Position numbers and translations under genes: made by a program
Part shown: one piece after another, positions 50,197-60,286 of the stretch
Layout of the letters: the number at the start of each line of letters is the position of its first letter
Numbering within the stretch: the stretch's first letter is position 1
Source: Prorocentrum cordatum
Lineage: Eukaryota > Sar > Dinophyceae > Prorocentrales > Prorocentraceae
Length of the DNA stretch: 64,000 nt
NCBI GenBank assembly: GCA_963575745.1
Contig: CAUYUJ010013991.1
Location: 203,501-267,500, forward strand
Direction of reading: 5' to 3'
The notes under the pieces: model-generated
Told to the model about the DNA's origin: nothing
Database searches by the model: none
What the model saw: only the letters and a program-made list of their open reading frames with translations

Positions 50197-51573
50197 CTAA
50201 AGAGACGAGTCTTTGTGCTCATCATCTTCTGGCATACGCCTGTCTCTAATGGCACGCATCGGGCGCAATGCTGCAACCTGCGCTCCTGGCACCAATACAT
50301 CTGGGGCCAAGTGTCCCAGAATGGTGCCGATGCGCCTCCTCGCGGATACATCGCCCGTGCGTCCGTGGGGCGCCAATGCCGCCAGGATACCCTGGACATG
50401 CGCCGGCATACCCAGATCCACCCGGTAATCCACGACATTCCCATACTCGGACTGCCCGAAAGAACGCCATACTGGCATGTGCCACCAATGGTCCTGCTTC
50501 GGGAAAACGGTGATACCATCCTTGACGTCCTGGGAGGCATTCCACAGAGCCATAGATGGCGGCTCCATACCCATGGATCCCGTGTGCGTTGCCACAAATA
50601 CATCCAGGCTCGCCATGCGCCTGTATGACAGACCTGATACCACCTCGGAATGCACGTGAATACGCAGGAGCTGCAACAGCCTGCGCGAGCCAGCATACAC
50701 CCAGCCGCCGTGCCGGACGAATACGTGCGTTCTCCAGTTCGCTATACCAGCTTGGGTGCACAGCCGATGGAATACTTCCGAAAGTGTGCCCAGATACTGC
50801 GCGGCTGGATCTGCGAAACCAGAAAAGTTGCCGAATACCAAACCTGGGTAGAAGTATACAGCGAACGCCATCCACTCTGGGGTCTCGATGCCTCCCATAC
50901 GGCGCTGGTTCTCGACCATACCGTTCTCCTTGGACTGGCGCGTACTCTCCGGCGTCGAGAGGCAGAGGCATACACGTTCTCCATACCAGGTCTCCAGATG
51001 GCCAGCGTTCTGCACTTTGACAAGCGTCTCTTTGGAAGAATACTGCAGTAGCCACGTCGTTGCGACCTTATCTGACACATGCAGTGGTGGATCCAACTGT
51101 CGGAGCGCCCCGCATAATTTGAAAGCTGTATTATACTGGATGCCCAGGTGGCGGATGGCAGAGCCGTGCTGCTCCTCCAGCTCCTTGGCGCTAGAAATAC
51201 TGACCGTGCCAGGCACAACCCGATACTTGCACCACCAAAGCTTGCACGCCTGGTGACTGACCTGGATACCCTTTGCAACGAGCGCCTGATGCAAATAATA
51301 CGGGCTGCCGCAGTCGGCCAAAGGAGGCCGCGACAGCTCTGGGCCATACTGCTCGTCAAGGGCTTTCGCCGACAAAGCCATGACCCATCCAAGAACACAG
51401 GCGATACCTTGATCCGAGATGGCTACGGATGTGACAGTGATCAGTGATTTTGTTCGATGACGTGGTGACACACGGACTTGTTGTGGTAACATGCCGACGA
51501 CGATTTTCGAGGTCCCACGGTGCGATTCGTATGATTTTATGTTGCGCGGTGCTAAAATTCCTACGAAACCCAA
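50197..51573 (-). CDS. Unassigned 458-codon protein with repeated helical modules
   Basis: An intact frame, the longest uninterrupted one in the right half apart from LINE 3. Possible starts are 51573, 51492 (MLPQQV, inside the direct repeat) and 51381 (MALSAKALDEQYG). Residues 68-121, 128-178 and from 189 form related modules of about 60 residues. Each starts S/NA-x-x-L-E/D-x-x-Y/H-G and ends VSxxxxxxWLxxY (AKALDEQYGPEL to LWWCKYR; AKELEEQHGSAI to TTWLLQYSS; AGHLETWYGERV). I recall similar modules, in tandem, in uncharacterised dinoflagellate repeat proteins; they may be small helix-turn-helix units that bind DNA. Residues 210-458 (VFVRHGGWVYAGSRRLLQLL, WWHMPVWRSFG, HVQGILAALAPHG) match nothing I know. 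Its setting in an insertion between duplicated blocks suggests an element-borne protein. No nuclease or recombinase residues could be assigned. Confidence 0.5.
   Translation of the reverse strand: MGFVGILAPRNIKSYESHRGTSKIVVGMLPQQVRVSPRHRTKSLITVTSVAISDQGIACVLGWVMALSAKALDEQYGPELSRPPLADCGSPYYLHQALVAKGIQVSHQACKLWWCKYRVVPGTVSISSAKELEEQHGSAIRHLGIQYNTAFKLCGALRQLDPPLHVSDKVATTWLLQYSSKETLVKVQNAGHLETWYGERVCLCLSTPESTRQSKENGMVENQRRMGGIETPEWMAFAVYFYPGLVFGNFSGFADPAAQYLGTLSEVFHRLCTQAGIANWRTHVFVRHGGWVYAGSRRLLQLLRIHVHSEVVSGLSYRRMASLDVFVATHTGSMGMEPPSMALWNASQDVKDGITVFPKQDHWWHMPVWRSFGQSEYGNVVDYRVDLGMPAHVQGILAALAPHGRTGDVSARRRIGTILGHLAPDVLVPGAQVAALRPMRAIRDRRMPEDDEHKDSSL
51475..51492. repeat. 18-bp direct repeat, right copy
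   Basis: Identical to 49579-49596. On the minus strand it begins with ATG and encodes MLPQQV, which may be the start of the 458-codon ORF or lie just inside it. Confidence 0.95.
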
Positions 51574-51588
51574 TGGTTTTTGAAGATT

Positions 51589-52135
51589 TCGGCGTGCGCG
51601 CGCAAAGAAAAAACGAATGTGTCCCGCATGGTATTATTTGACAGGGATGATGACCCTGGCAGGTGCGCAACGGTTGTTGGAGAAGTTCGAAGCACGTGAA
51701 CAAGTTGCTCGGAAAAGCCCATTTGACAGAAATGTTTAAAAAGTGTTGGGTTTCCGACAAATCCGCAAGAGCGCGCGGGATGAAATTTTGACACTTTGTT
51801 TTTTGAAAAACCATTGTTTTTTATGTTTTTATGTTGAAATCGCTACGAACACTAAGGTTTTGGAAGGATTTCGTCTTGCGCGCGCGAATGTCCACTTTAC
51901 CTTGTTTTTTGCAAGGGATTCTTGAAGCTTGGTTATGTTAGAACAAGAAATGTCCACTTTAGCTTATTTTTTGCAAGGGAAAACGGGGGACAACAAAACA
52001 ACCGGATCCGGACACCCACGTTTTGCCTGAGACTTCCCCACGAAAATGATGAAAATGTGGCTGCGGCCTAGGCGCGGCGAGGGGGCCGCGCACCAGGGGT
52101 CCCAACAATAATTATTCTTTAGAATAAATAATTTT
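51589..52135. repeat. Block Y, copy 1
   Basis: From CGGCGTGCGCGCGC through GTATTATTTGACAGGGATGA, CTAAGGTTTTGGAAGGATTT, CAACCGGATCCGGACACCCA and AATAATTATTCTTTAGAATA. It is about nine-tenths identical by eye to 52491-53038. AT-richer than its surroundings, with no ORF of note. Confidence 0.95.
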
Positions 52136-52147
52136 CAACAGCAACAA

Positions 52148-52189
<42 letters not shown>

Positions 52190-52235
52190 CAACAACATCA
52201 TCAACAACAACAACAACAACAACGACGACGACGAC

Positions 52236-52265
<30 letters not shown>
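52136..52265. repeat. CAG/CAA microsatellite
   Basis: A (CAG)n core of about ten units inside CAA runs and a short CGACGACGA stretch. It links block Y copy 1 to block X copy 2. Confidence 0.95.
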
Positions 52266-52267
<2 letters not shown>

Positions 52268-52470
52268 TTTAAGACTGGGGACACTCCGTTCTCACCAGTG
52301 CCAGGGTTTTCATAGGAGGCGGGCAATACCCCCACTTTGTGGGGGGGCCGGTTCAAGCTCTACCAAATTTCCAAACGACTCTTCGCCACCACCCACACCC
52401 AGCTTCCCGCCCTATGACGTTCGGACACTTCACTTCGTGGCATGCGGACGACCGTGGCTACTATTCAGGG
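52266..52470. repeat. Block X, copy 2
   Basis: Nearly identical to 49340-49565. It passes within about 20 bp into block Y copy 2 and so represents the uninterrupted X-Y arrangement. Confidence 0.95.
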
Positions 52471-52490
52471 CCCCGCGGCCGACGACGACG

Positions 52491-53038
52491 GCGTGCGCGC
52501 GCGAAGAAAAAACGAATGTGTCCAATATGGTATTATTTGACAGGGATGATGGCCCTGGCATGCGCGCAACCGTTGTTGCAGAAGTTCGAAGCACGTGAAA
52601 AAGTTGTTCGCAAGAGCCCGTTTGACAGAAATGTTGAAAAAATATTGGGTTTCCTCAGAAATCCGCAAGAGCGCGCAAGATGAATGTTTGAAACTTTTGT
52701 TTTGAAAAACCATTGGGTTTTTCATGTTTTTATGTTAAAATCGCTACGAAAACTAAGGTTTTGGAAGGATTTCATCTTGCGCGCGCGAGTGTGCACTTCG
52801 TGCCATTTTTTCAAAGGATTCTTGAAGTTTGGTTATGTTAGAACAAGAAATTTCATTTTATAGTGTTTTTTGCAAGGGAAAGCGGGCGTCAACAAAACAA
52901 CCGGATCCGGACACCCACGTTTTGCCTGAGACTTCCTCACGAAAATGATGAAAATGTGGCTGCGGCCTAGGCGCGGCGAGGGGGGCGCGCACCAGGGGTC
53001 CCAACAATAATTATTCTTTAGAATAAATAATGTTCAAC
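52491..53038. repeat. Block Y, copy 2
   Basis: Direct repeat of 51589-52135, also ending in AATAATTATTCTTTAGAATA (self-complementary core) and a CAA run. The next satellite unit starts immediately after. Confidence 0.95.
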
Positions 53039-53059
53039 AACAACAACAACAACAACTAA

Positions 53060-55020
53060 CAACACAGAAACAACATCCTCGTCGTCCTCTCCTCCGCGAT
53101 CCTGCTCCACAAGTTCGTCGTCCTCCTCCTCCTCCTCCTCCCCATCCTCTTCCTCCTCCTTCTCCGACGCCGGCTGCTTCCTCCCCCCCTTTCTCCGCCT
53201 CCCGCGCCTCCAGTTCCTCGTCGCCACCTCGCAATCCTTCTCCCCCCCCTCCCCTCTATCCCAACGCCGCTCCCACTTTCGCGCCTCCCTCGCATGCAAA
53301 AACCACTCCTGGACTTCGCAAGCCGACGTACTTTTGCCGCGACGACGACAATGCGAGGCGCCCCAATTTGAACATCTCCTATAGCTCACCTCGACTGCCA
53401 AAAACCACGCCCAAACTTCATGTCCAAACAGACGCGCCCGTCAGCAAGCACGGGCGCCGAAAGCGGCGACGACGACGGCGGCGACGAGGACGAGGGCGGC
53501 GGCGACGAGCACATCGAGAAACGACAAAAACAACGACAACGACGGCGACAATGACGCCCGACAACCAGAGCCAACAAAAAGACGAACGACATTTGACGAG
53601 GTGCGACGACGACGCGAGCCCCCCAATTTGAACATCACCACGCCACCGGGCACAAAACACAACCACTCCGAAACTTCATGTTTTAAGCAGGCGAGCCCGT
53701 CCCCCCGCGCGGATGCTGACGCCCGCAGCGACGACCGCGTCAGCGACGCCGACGACGGCGGCAACAAGGGCGACGACGACAACAGCGACGCCGACGCCGA
53801 CAACGACAACGACAACCGACGACTGGCGACCGACGAAAATCGAAGGACCAAGCGCACCAATGACAATAAACGCCGCCCTAATTTTGCCATCCCCACGCCT
53901 CGGGTTGAAAACCGAGGCCGCGCTGAGATGTCAATTTGAAAGCAGACGCACCCGTCCGCAAAAACACCTGATGACGCGACGACGGCGACGGCGACGTCGA
54001 CGACGACAACGCGAACAACCGACAACGACAACAACGAAGGCACCGACGGCAACCGAGGGCTCGCGACCACGGAATAACAAACAGCATCCCCGACGACGAT
54101 GACAACGACGCACGCCGCCCCAGTTAGTCCCAACCCTCGCGCCTCGAATTCATTGCCAATGCCAGTCCATGATTTCGCATCCACGGTGAACGCGCCCGTC
54201 CGCGAGCAGAGCGCTGACGACGACAGCGACGACGACGACGACGAGGACGGAAGCTACAACAACAACAACGACGACGACAACGCAGAAAAAAAACAATAAC
54301 AACCGACGATTGGCGACCATGAGAAGGCAAACGAACATCGACGACAACCCCGACGCAATCCGGCCTAACTTTGCCATCACCGTGCCTCGGGCTGACAACC
54401 GAACCCACTCCGATATTTCAAGTTTAAGGCAAACGGACCCGTCCGCGAATGCAGCTGATGACGCGACGACGGCGGTGGCAACGTCGACGACGAATAAGGC
54501 AACGCGAACCACCGACAACCGCAACAACGAACGCAGTGTCGACAACCGACGGGTCGCGCCCCGCGGAAAACAAACGACCGTGGACGACGACGACGACGGC
54601 GACAACGACGCAGGCCTCCCCAATTTGATCACACCATCGTGCTTCGGGGCCATTGCCATAAGCAATCCGCGATTTCAAATCCACAGCGAGCGCGCCCGTC
54701 CGCGAGCAGCGCGCCGACAGCGACAGAGACGACGACGACAAGGACGACGGCTACACCAACAACAAAAATAAAAACACAATAACAAACACAACAACACCAC
54801 AGACAACAACGACAACGCCCAACAACTCAAGACCAAAACAGGGCACGCGACCATCGACGACAACCCCGACCCAATCCGACCTAAGTTTGACATCACCATG
54901 CCTCTAGCTGGAAACCAAAAGCCGCTCGAGATTTCAAATTTAGGGCAGGTGCGCCCGCCCGCCAATCAGTACGCCGACGAAAACGCCAACTTGAAATCGC
55001 CTATCTTTCGCGATGGGGGC
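53060..55020. repeat. Satellite higher-order unit, copy 2 (most complete)
   Basis: A CTC-rich lead (53080-53290) is followed by seven anchors at 53437 (A), 53696 (B), 53951 (C), 54195 (D), 54438 (E), 54695 (F) and 54954 (G), spaced 243-259 bp. Monomer types differ in the text after the anchor (A AGCAAGCACGG, B CCCCGCGCGGATG, C CGCAAAAACA, D GAGCAGAGCGCTGAC, E GAATGCAGCTGATGAC, F GAGCAGCGCGCCGAC). Each monomer has a unique part (for example TTTGCCATCACCGTGCCTCG) and a GAC/ACA-rich part. Confidence 0.9.
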
Positions 55021-55062
55021 CATATATATGTATATATAGTTATACTTATATATTCACCGTGG
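55021..55062. repeat. TATATA-rich junction between satellite units
   Basis: CATATATATGTATATATAG and TATACTTATATATTC separate unit 2 from unit 3; no such junction stands between units 1 and 2. Confidence 0.7.
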
Positions 55063-56655
55063 TATTGTGCCCCACTTGACCCCATCCTCGTCGCCCTCTC
55101 CTCCGCGATCCTGCTCCGCGAGCTCGTCGTCCTCCTCCTCCCCCTCCTCCACCTCTTCCTCCTCCTTCTCCGACGCCGCCTCCTCCCCCTCCGTTTCCTT
55201 CTCCGCCTCCCACTCCTCCAGCTCCTCGTCGCCACCTCGCAATCCTTCTCTTCCTCCACGCCCCTCTATCTCAACGCCGCTCCCACTTTGGCGCCCTCCT
55301 CGCGTCCATTCGCGTGGCCACGCGCCAAAAAGCTTCGAACCACTCCTGAACTTCGCAAGCCGACGCACGTTTGCCGCGACGACGACGACGATGCGAGGCG
55401 CCCCAATTTGAACATCTCCCATAGCTCACCTCGACTGCCAAAACCACGCCCGAACTTCATTTTCAAACAGGCGCGCCCGTCACCAAGCACGGACGCCGAA
55501 TGCGACGACGACGACGAGAGCGACGAGGACGAGGACGACGACGACAATGACATCGAGCAACAGCAAAACCAACGACAACGACGCCCGACAATCAGAGCCA
55601 ACAGAAGGAAAAACTACATTTGACGAGGCAAGACGACGACGCACGCCCCCCTAATTTGAACACCGCCATGCCACTGGACACAAAGCCACACCACTCCAAG
55701 ACTTAATGTTTAAAGCAGGCGCCCGCCCCCCCGCGCGGACGCTGTTGCCCGCAGCGACGACCGCGTCAGCGACGACGACGGCGACAAGGACGACGACGAC
55801 AACAACGACACCGACAACGACGGCAACAACGACAACCAACGACTGGCGACCGACGAAAATCGAGCGACCAAACACACCAACGACAACAAACACCGCCCTA
55901 ATTTTGCCGTCCCCATGCCTCGGGTTGGAAACCAAAGCCACCCTGATATTCCAATTTGAAGCAGACGCGCCCGTCCGCAAAAACAGTTGATGATGCGGCG
56001 ACGGCGACGGCGACGTCGACGACGACGAGGACAACGCGAACGACCGACAACGACAACAACGAAGGCATCGACGGTAACCGGGCTCGCGACACTCGAATAG
56101 CAAATATCATCCCCGACGACGACGTTAACGACGCAAGCCGCCCCAATTAGTTACAACCCTCGCGCCTCGAGTTCATAACTAGAACAAATCCAAGATTTCA
56201 TACCCACGGTGAACGCACCCGTCCGCGAGTAGAGCGCTGACAACGACGACGACGACGACAAGGACGGAAACTACAACAACAACGACAACGCAGACAACAA
56301 GAACAACCGACGATTGGCGACCAAGACAAAGCAAACGAACGTCGACAACAACCCCGGCGCAATCCGACCTAATTTTGCCATCACCGTGCCTCGGGCCGAC
56401 AATCACATGCGCTCCGATATTTTGATTTTAGAACAGACGCGCCCGTCCGCGAATACAGCTGATGACGCGACGGCGGCGGTGGCGACGTCGACGAATAATA
56501 AGGCAACGCGAACAACGACAACCACAACAACAAACGCAACGTCGACAACCGACGGGTCGCGGCCCATGGAAAACAAACGACCATCGACGACGACGACAAC
56601 GACGCACGCCGCCCGAATTTGTTCACACCATCGCGCTTCGGGTCCATTACCATTA
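55063..56655. repeat. Satellite higher-order unit, copy 3
   Basis: The CTC-rich lead (55080-55290) and anchors at 55476 (A), 55722 (B), 55970 (C), 56218 (D) and 56442 (E) follow the order of copy 2. Offsets from copy 2 are 2039, 2026, 2019, 2023 and 2004 bp. The unit ends at a (CT)n run. Confidence 0.9.
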
Positions 56656-56656
56656 C

Positions 56657-56658
<2 letters not shown>

Positions 56659-56696
<38 letters not shown>
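56659..56696. repeat. (CT)n microsatellite
   Basis: About 18 perfect CT dinucleotides at the right end of the satellite. Confidence 0.95.
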
Positions 56697-56698
<2 letters not shown>

Positions 56699-56729
56699 CC
56701 ACCTTTCATTCCAAAGAATTCCATTATTC

Positions 56730-56890
56730 CGCGCCTGCAGAATTCCGGTTTTCGTTCCGAACCAGATTTCTGGGTTTGGCAAAAAATTCCGGGTTTCAAT
56801 GGGAATTCTGGGTTTCGCGAATCCGTTCCGAGCCGGGTTTCGACAGAGAAACTTCCGGGTTTGGAGCGAACTCCCGGGTTGAATTCTTGC
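56730..56890. repeat. CCGGGTTTC / GGGTTT word cluster
   Basis: At least seven GGGTTT words, often as TTCCGGGTTTC or TTCTGGGTTTC, spaced 15-40 bp. The reverse complement of this cluster occurs at 47840-47950. Confidence 0.65.
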
Positions 56891-57094
56891 CCTCGAGCCC
56901 CCCTCCCCCGAACCCCCGGCGCCCCGAACCTCCCTCCCCCGAGCCTCAGGCCCCTCCGCCCGCCGAGGCGATGAAAACCGCATCATGTGGTTTCATATCG
57001 GTCCGCACTTTTTCAAAAAGTGTCACGCATGAGCCATCGCGCCAAAGCAAAAGACGCACCAGAATCCGCCGATCCGGCGTGTGAGTTTCTGAGA

Positions 57095-57540
57095 GCGTGG
57101 GCTTGAGCTCGGTCAAGCTTCGCTCTGGAGGGGGGGGGGGGGGGGGGGTCGGGGGGGGCGCGCGAACGACGAGAACCGACGAAAAAATTGACACGCGAGG
57201 GGGGGGGGAAGGAGAGAGAGAGGGGGGGGGCTCGCTCAAGCTTCGCTCTGCAAGGGAGGGGGGCGCCAACGACGAAAGAATTAGGAGGGGGCGGGCGCCA
57301 ACGACGAAAGAATTGACGCGCGAGGGGGGGGGGGAGGAAAGGAGAGAAGGGGGGGGGGGGGGGGGCGCAGCAGAGAGGGAGAGAGGGGGGGGGGGGGGGG
57401 GGCAGGAGAGAGGGGAGGGGGGAAAGGAGAGAGGCGGGGGGGCGGGGCGAGGGGGGGGACAGGAGAGAGGAAGGGGTGGGGGGAGGGCAGGAGAGAGGGG
57501 GGGAGGGGGCGGGGGGGGGGGAAGCGGAAGCGGAAGCGGT
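57095..57540. repeat. G-tract region with GGGGGAGAGA repeats
   Basis: About 430 bp with more than fifteen runs of seven or more G on the plus strand, separated by GAGAGA, AAGGAGAG and CGCG words. CTCAAGCTTCGCTCTG-like sequence occurs twice (about 57110 and 57229), and GCCAACGACGAAAGAATT twice (about 57266 and 57296). Length is likely uncertain because of homopolymers. Confidence 0.85.
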
Positions 57541-57702
57541 GCAGCGGCAGCAGTCGATTCGATAGCTGCAGCTCTGGATGGGGGATCGCGGGAGGGTGGG
57601 CAGAGATGCCAACCCTCCTGCCAGAATGCGGCGACCGTCAGGGCGCCAGGCCGAGCTCCGAAAGGGCGGCGCCTGCAAACCAGGCGCCGCGGAGCGCGGC
57701 TG

Positions 57703-58260
57703 CTACGTTGCGGCGCGGGCCGACAGAGGGCAATATAACATTGCCAGGAAATGGAAGTGGGGCCACGCACATGCGCGGCCCCGAGAATATTCGTCAGATG
57801 AGCCCGAGTCTTCCTCCCCAGCACCACCACCCACAACGATGCTCGATGCTGCCGCAGCAGCAGGAACAGAAGAGCACTGGGCGGTGGCGCTTGCACGGTC
57901 GGGAGATTCGGGTCTGCCCTCGAGCTGGACACCAGTGCCTGGATGTCGGCCGCTCTCAGCGCGAGCAAGCTTTCTGAGGTGACCAATGCGTGTCGTCTGC
58001 ACCTGCGAGACACCACGGCACGTCCGTCTTAGTCCCCGACAACAGCCATCAGGGAGCACCAAAAAGCACGCACAGTCGAGGCAGAATATTATTCTCCCGT
58101 TGCGCACAGGTCGGTGCTGGAGGCCGCTAAAAACTTTGAGGTCTCCTGCGTCCGATCCCGAGGGGCCCCTGGGCCAGGCGTAAGAGGAGGTGGGCCCCAG
58201 GTCGACAGGGGGGCTCGAAGGAGGAGACTCCTGGCAGGGGCCCCAGGATCGTGTTTGCAA
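57703..58260 (-). pseudogene. C-terminal Cys motif region of LINE 4
   Basis: LKVFSGLQHRPVRNGRIIFC, then LDCACFLVLP, GLRRTCRG and GHLRKLARAESGRHPGTG. Dinoflagellate LINEs often end with a segment of this form (a C-x2-C pair, a later Cys, then LxxLxxGRHP). The function is unknown; it may be a last zinc site. Confidence 0.55.
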
Positions 58261-58606
58261 GCTCCAGGGCAGGCCCCGCTGCGGCCGTCGAGTCTGATGC
58301 GACAGCCAGGCCTTGCTCTGCTATTTTGTTAAACAAACATGTTGGCCTGCCACTGCTGAATGGCTGTTGGCCTGCATTCACGACTTCCCCCCGTTCGCAG
58401 ACCCTTGAGGGTCTGGTCGGTGGTCGCTGCCACGTTGCAGCGCCTGCGTCTCCATTCGCCACGAGCTTCAACATAACAAAGTTCGTGCTGCGAGAGCGAG
58501 AGCTTCGGCGCAGTGCTGGGGGCCTTCCTGGGGGGCGGTTGCGGGACTTCAACCTGTTCTCCCGCAGTGCTTATTATCTGGATGGCACGCGCTAAAAAAT
58601 CACAGT

Positions 58607-58641
58607 TTGTATACATATATATATATATATATATATATATT
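58607..58641. repeat. (TA)n microsatellite inside LINE 4
   Basis: About 17 TA dinucleotides between RNase H and the C-terminal part of LINE 4. A shorter TA run sits in the endonuclease at 62333-62350. Confidence 0.95.
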
Positions 58642-58664
58642 ACTTTTAAAAAGGCCTTCTCGGC

Positions 58665-59135
58665 CTTGACGTAAACATCTGGGACCTGGTGCATGCTCGA
58701 CCCTAGTCTAGCGAAGAAATCGGCCCATACATTTCCAAGGTAGTCTTGGATGTCTGAGCCCGTGCACAAAACTATGTCCTCTGGCCCTCGGTGCGCTGGG
58801 ACCCAACGGCAACTTGGCCTCTGCAGGCCTTCGCCTTGAAGCTCGAATATCTTGCGCCATATATCTGCATGCACATTTCGGGCAGCCGCCAGATCTGGAT
58901 CCCATGAGCACCCTTCGTGGACAAGCTGGAGGTGGTCCGTGACCACTTCGGCCCCTTGGGGTGCAACTTCGATCGCACGCAGCGCCGCGTACCTCTCAGC
59001 GCGGGGCACCGTCTGGCGCCCAGGCAAAGGCCCGTAGAGAGCCCTGTGGGGCACGCCCCACTGGTCAACCTCGACGGCAGCCCATCCACACCGCCTAAAT
59101 TCTGGGCTTGAGTTCGCATGCCCTGAACCGTCGGT
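58665..59135 (-). pseudogene. RNase H domain of LINE 4
   Basis: In the same frame as the finger, directly after a TAG at 59138-59136: TDGSGHANSSPEFRRCGWAA (first Asp), VPRAERYAALRAIEV (Glu), AEVVTDHLQLVHEG (Asp), CRWVPAHRGPED (His) and DYLGNVWADFFARLG (last Asp). All four acidic residues of an RNase H site are present, unlike in LINE 3. The stop probably replaces the residue just before TDGS. The frame runs on into the (TA)n tract at 58607-58641 (IYIYIYIY). Confidence 0.75.
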
Positions 59136-60286
59136 CTAGATACGCCTGCCCCAGGGTCCCGTCGTTGCACCCCAATGAACCGTGGGGGCCTCGGGGATCT
59201 CTGGTGCACTGAGGGAATAAAAAGGGAGCCCATGCGCAAGCTCCAGAGTGTCCCAGTCGGCCTGTAGCCCAGAGTACCCCGAGTCCCTTAAAGATTCTCT
59301 GTGCTCTATAATGTCATCAGGAAGGGGCTCTACATCAAGATCCTCTGGGGGCTGGGTTAAAAGTGGGCACTGGTACAGCCGGTGCCCTAGTGTGGCGTTG
59401 GGGTTCGGGCAAAAATCGCAGGCGGGCGTCACTCGATATCCTGCTGCACATTTCCTCGATGGCGGCCAGCACCCTGGACCCAGTAGTAGTCGCGCACAGC
59501 CTCTCCTGACGTCGTCCTTGATGCGTAAAATTGCAAGTCTGAGGCCTCGCCGCCATACTTCTTCCGAACCAAATGCTTCAGGAATGTGTGCCAGTATGCA
59601 TTTCATTTGCCATCGTCCATGGGCGGCGTGTGCAGTAGAGAAATCATGGTTCCTTTATCATCGACGACTTGGTGCGCAGATATCATAGCCCAGCCAATTC
59701 TTGAAAGCGACAGCAGGGTCGCACTCATGGGTCCTTGGCACTTGGCCCATGTGAGTTTATTACCAAAATCACGCTTCATGACCAAGAAAGCTCTCTGAGT
59801 ATCCGCAACTGAACATCTGTCGTCCCAGATCGTGCTGGCAAACCTGGCAACTAGCAATCTCGTCGCGTCGTATACCAGGTCGTAAAATTCGCCCGCCTGT
59901 GTGGAAAACCAAGCTGTGATAGACACGTGTTGGCGCGCTCCCGCGAGTACAGCCGCAATGGATCTGAGTGAGTCGAGGTTGGCGTCGGTGATGCCACTCA
60001 CTCCTGCTCCATGTGCGGCAGCTGGTAGCAGTCCTGTTCTCCACAAGGTTCGGACTCTGTGGTTCGCACCTCTCACAAGGGCACGAAGCTTGGGTTTCCT
60101 AGCCATCAGTCCTGCCACTCTTTTCTTCTCAATCACTCGTTCGGCCTTAGACCCAGATAGATCATGTCCGAGGTTACGCATATGAGGATACATCTTCATT
60201 GTGAGCCACTTGACGAAAGGCGTGATTATTTTCTTGGCAGCCGCATTTGTCGCAACACATCCACTCTTAGCCGCTTGGATGACCAA
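59136..60286 (-). pseudogene. Connector and CCHC finger of LINE 4
   Basis: Frame 60286-59603 holds ATNAAAKKIITPFVKWLTM, NLGHDLSG (the DLG motif after RT), KPKLRALVRGANHRVRTLWR and AAHGAGVSGIT. Frame 59606-59136 holds WRRGLRLAILRIKDDVRRGC and TPACDFCPNPNATLGHRLYQ followed by CP, a C-x2-C-x8-H-x4-C finger near 59400. It ends PWGRRI and a TAG just before TDGSG. Confidence 0.7.

Larger units (their letters stand above)
49566..51588. mobile_element. About 2.0-kb insertion between blocks X and Y carrying a 458-codon ORF
   Basis: The second X-Y unit (52260-53040) joins X almost directly to Y, so 49566-51588 looks like an insertion in the first unit. Within it an 18-bp direct repeat, GACTTGTTGTGGTAACAT, lies near each end (49579-49596 and 51475-51492). 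The insert contains a 12-bp minisatellite (49880-50095) and the minus-strand ORF 50197-51573. No RT, integrase or transposase signature was recognised and no terminal inverted repeat was found. Calling it mobile is inference from the filled and empty comparison and the direct repeats. Confidence 0.5.

Noticed and set aside
56946-58016. 356-codon minus-strand proline-rich ORF
   Set aside because: Translation of the G-tract region on its C-rich strand; poly-Pro and poly-Ser runs only.
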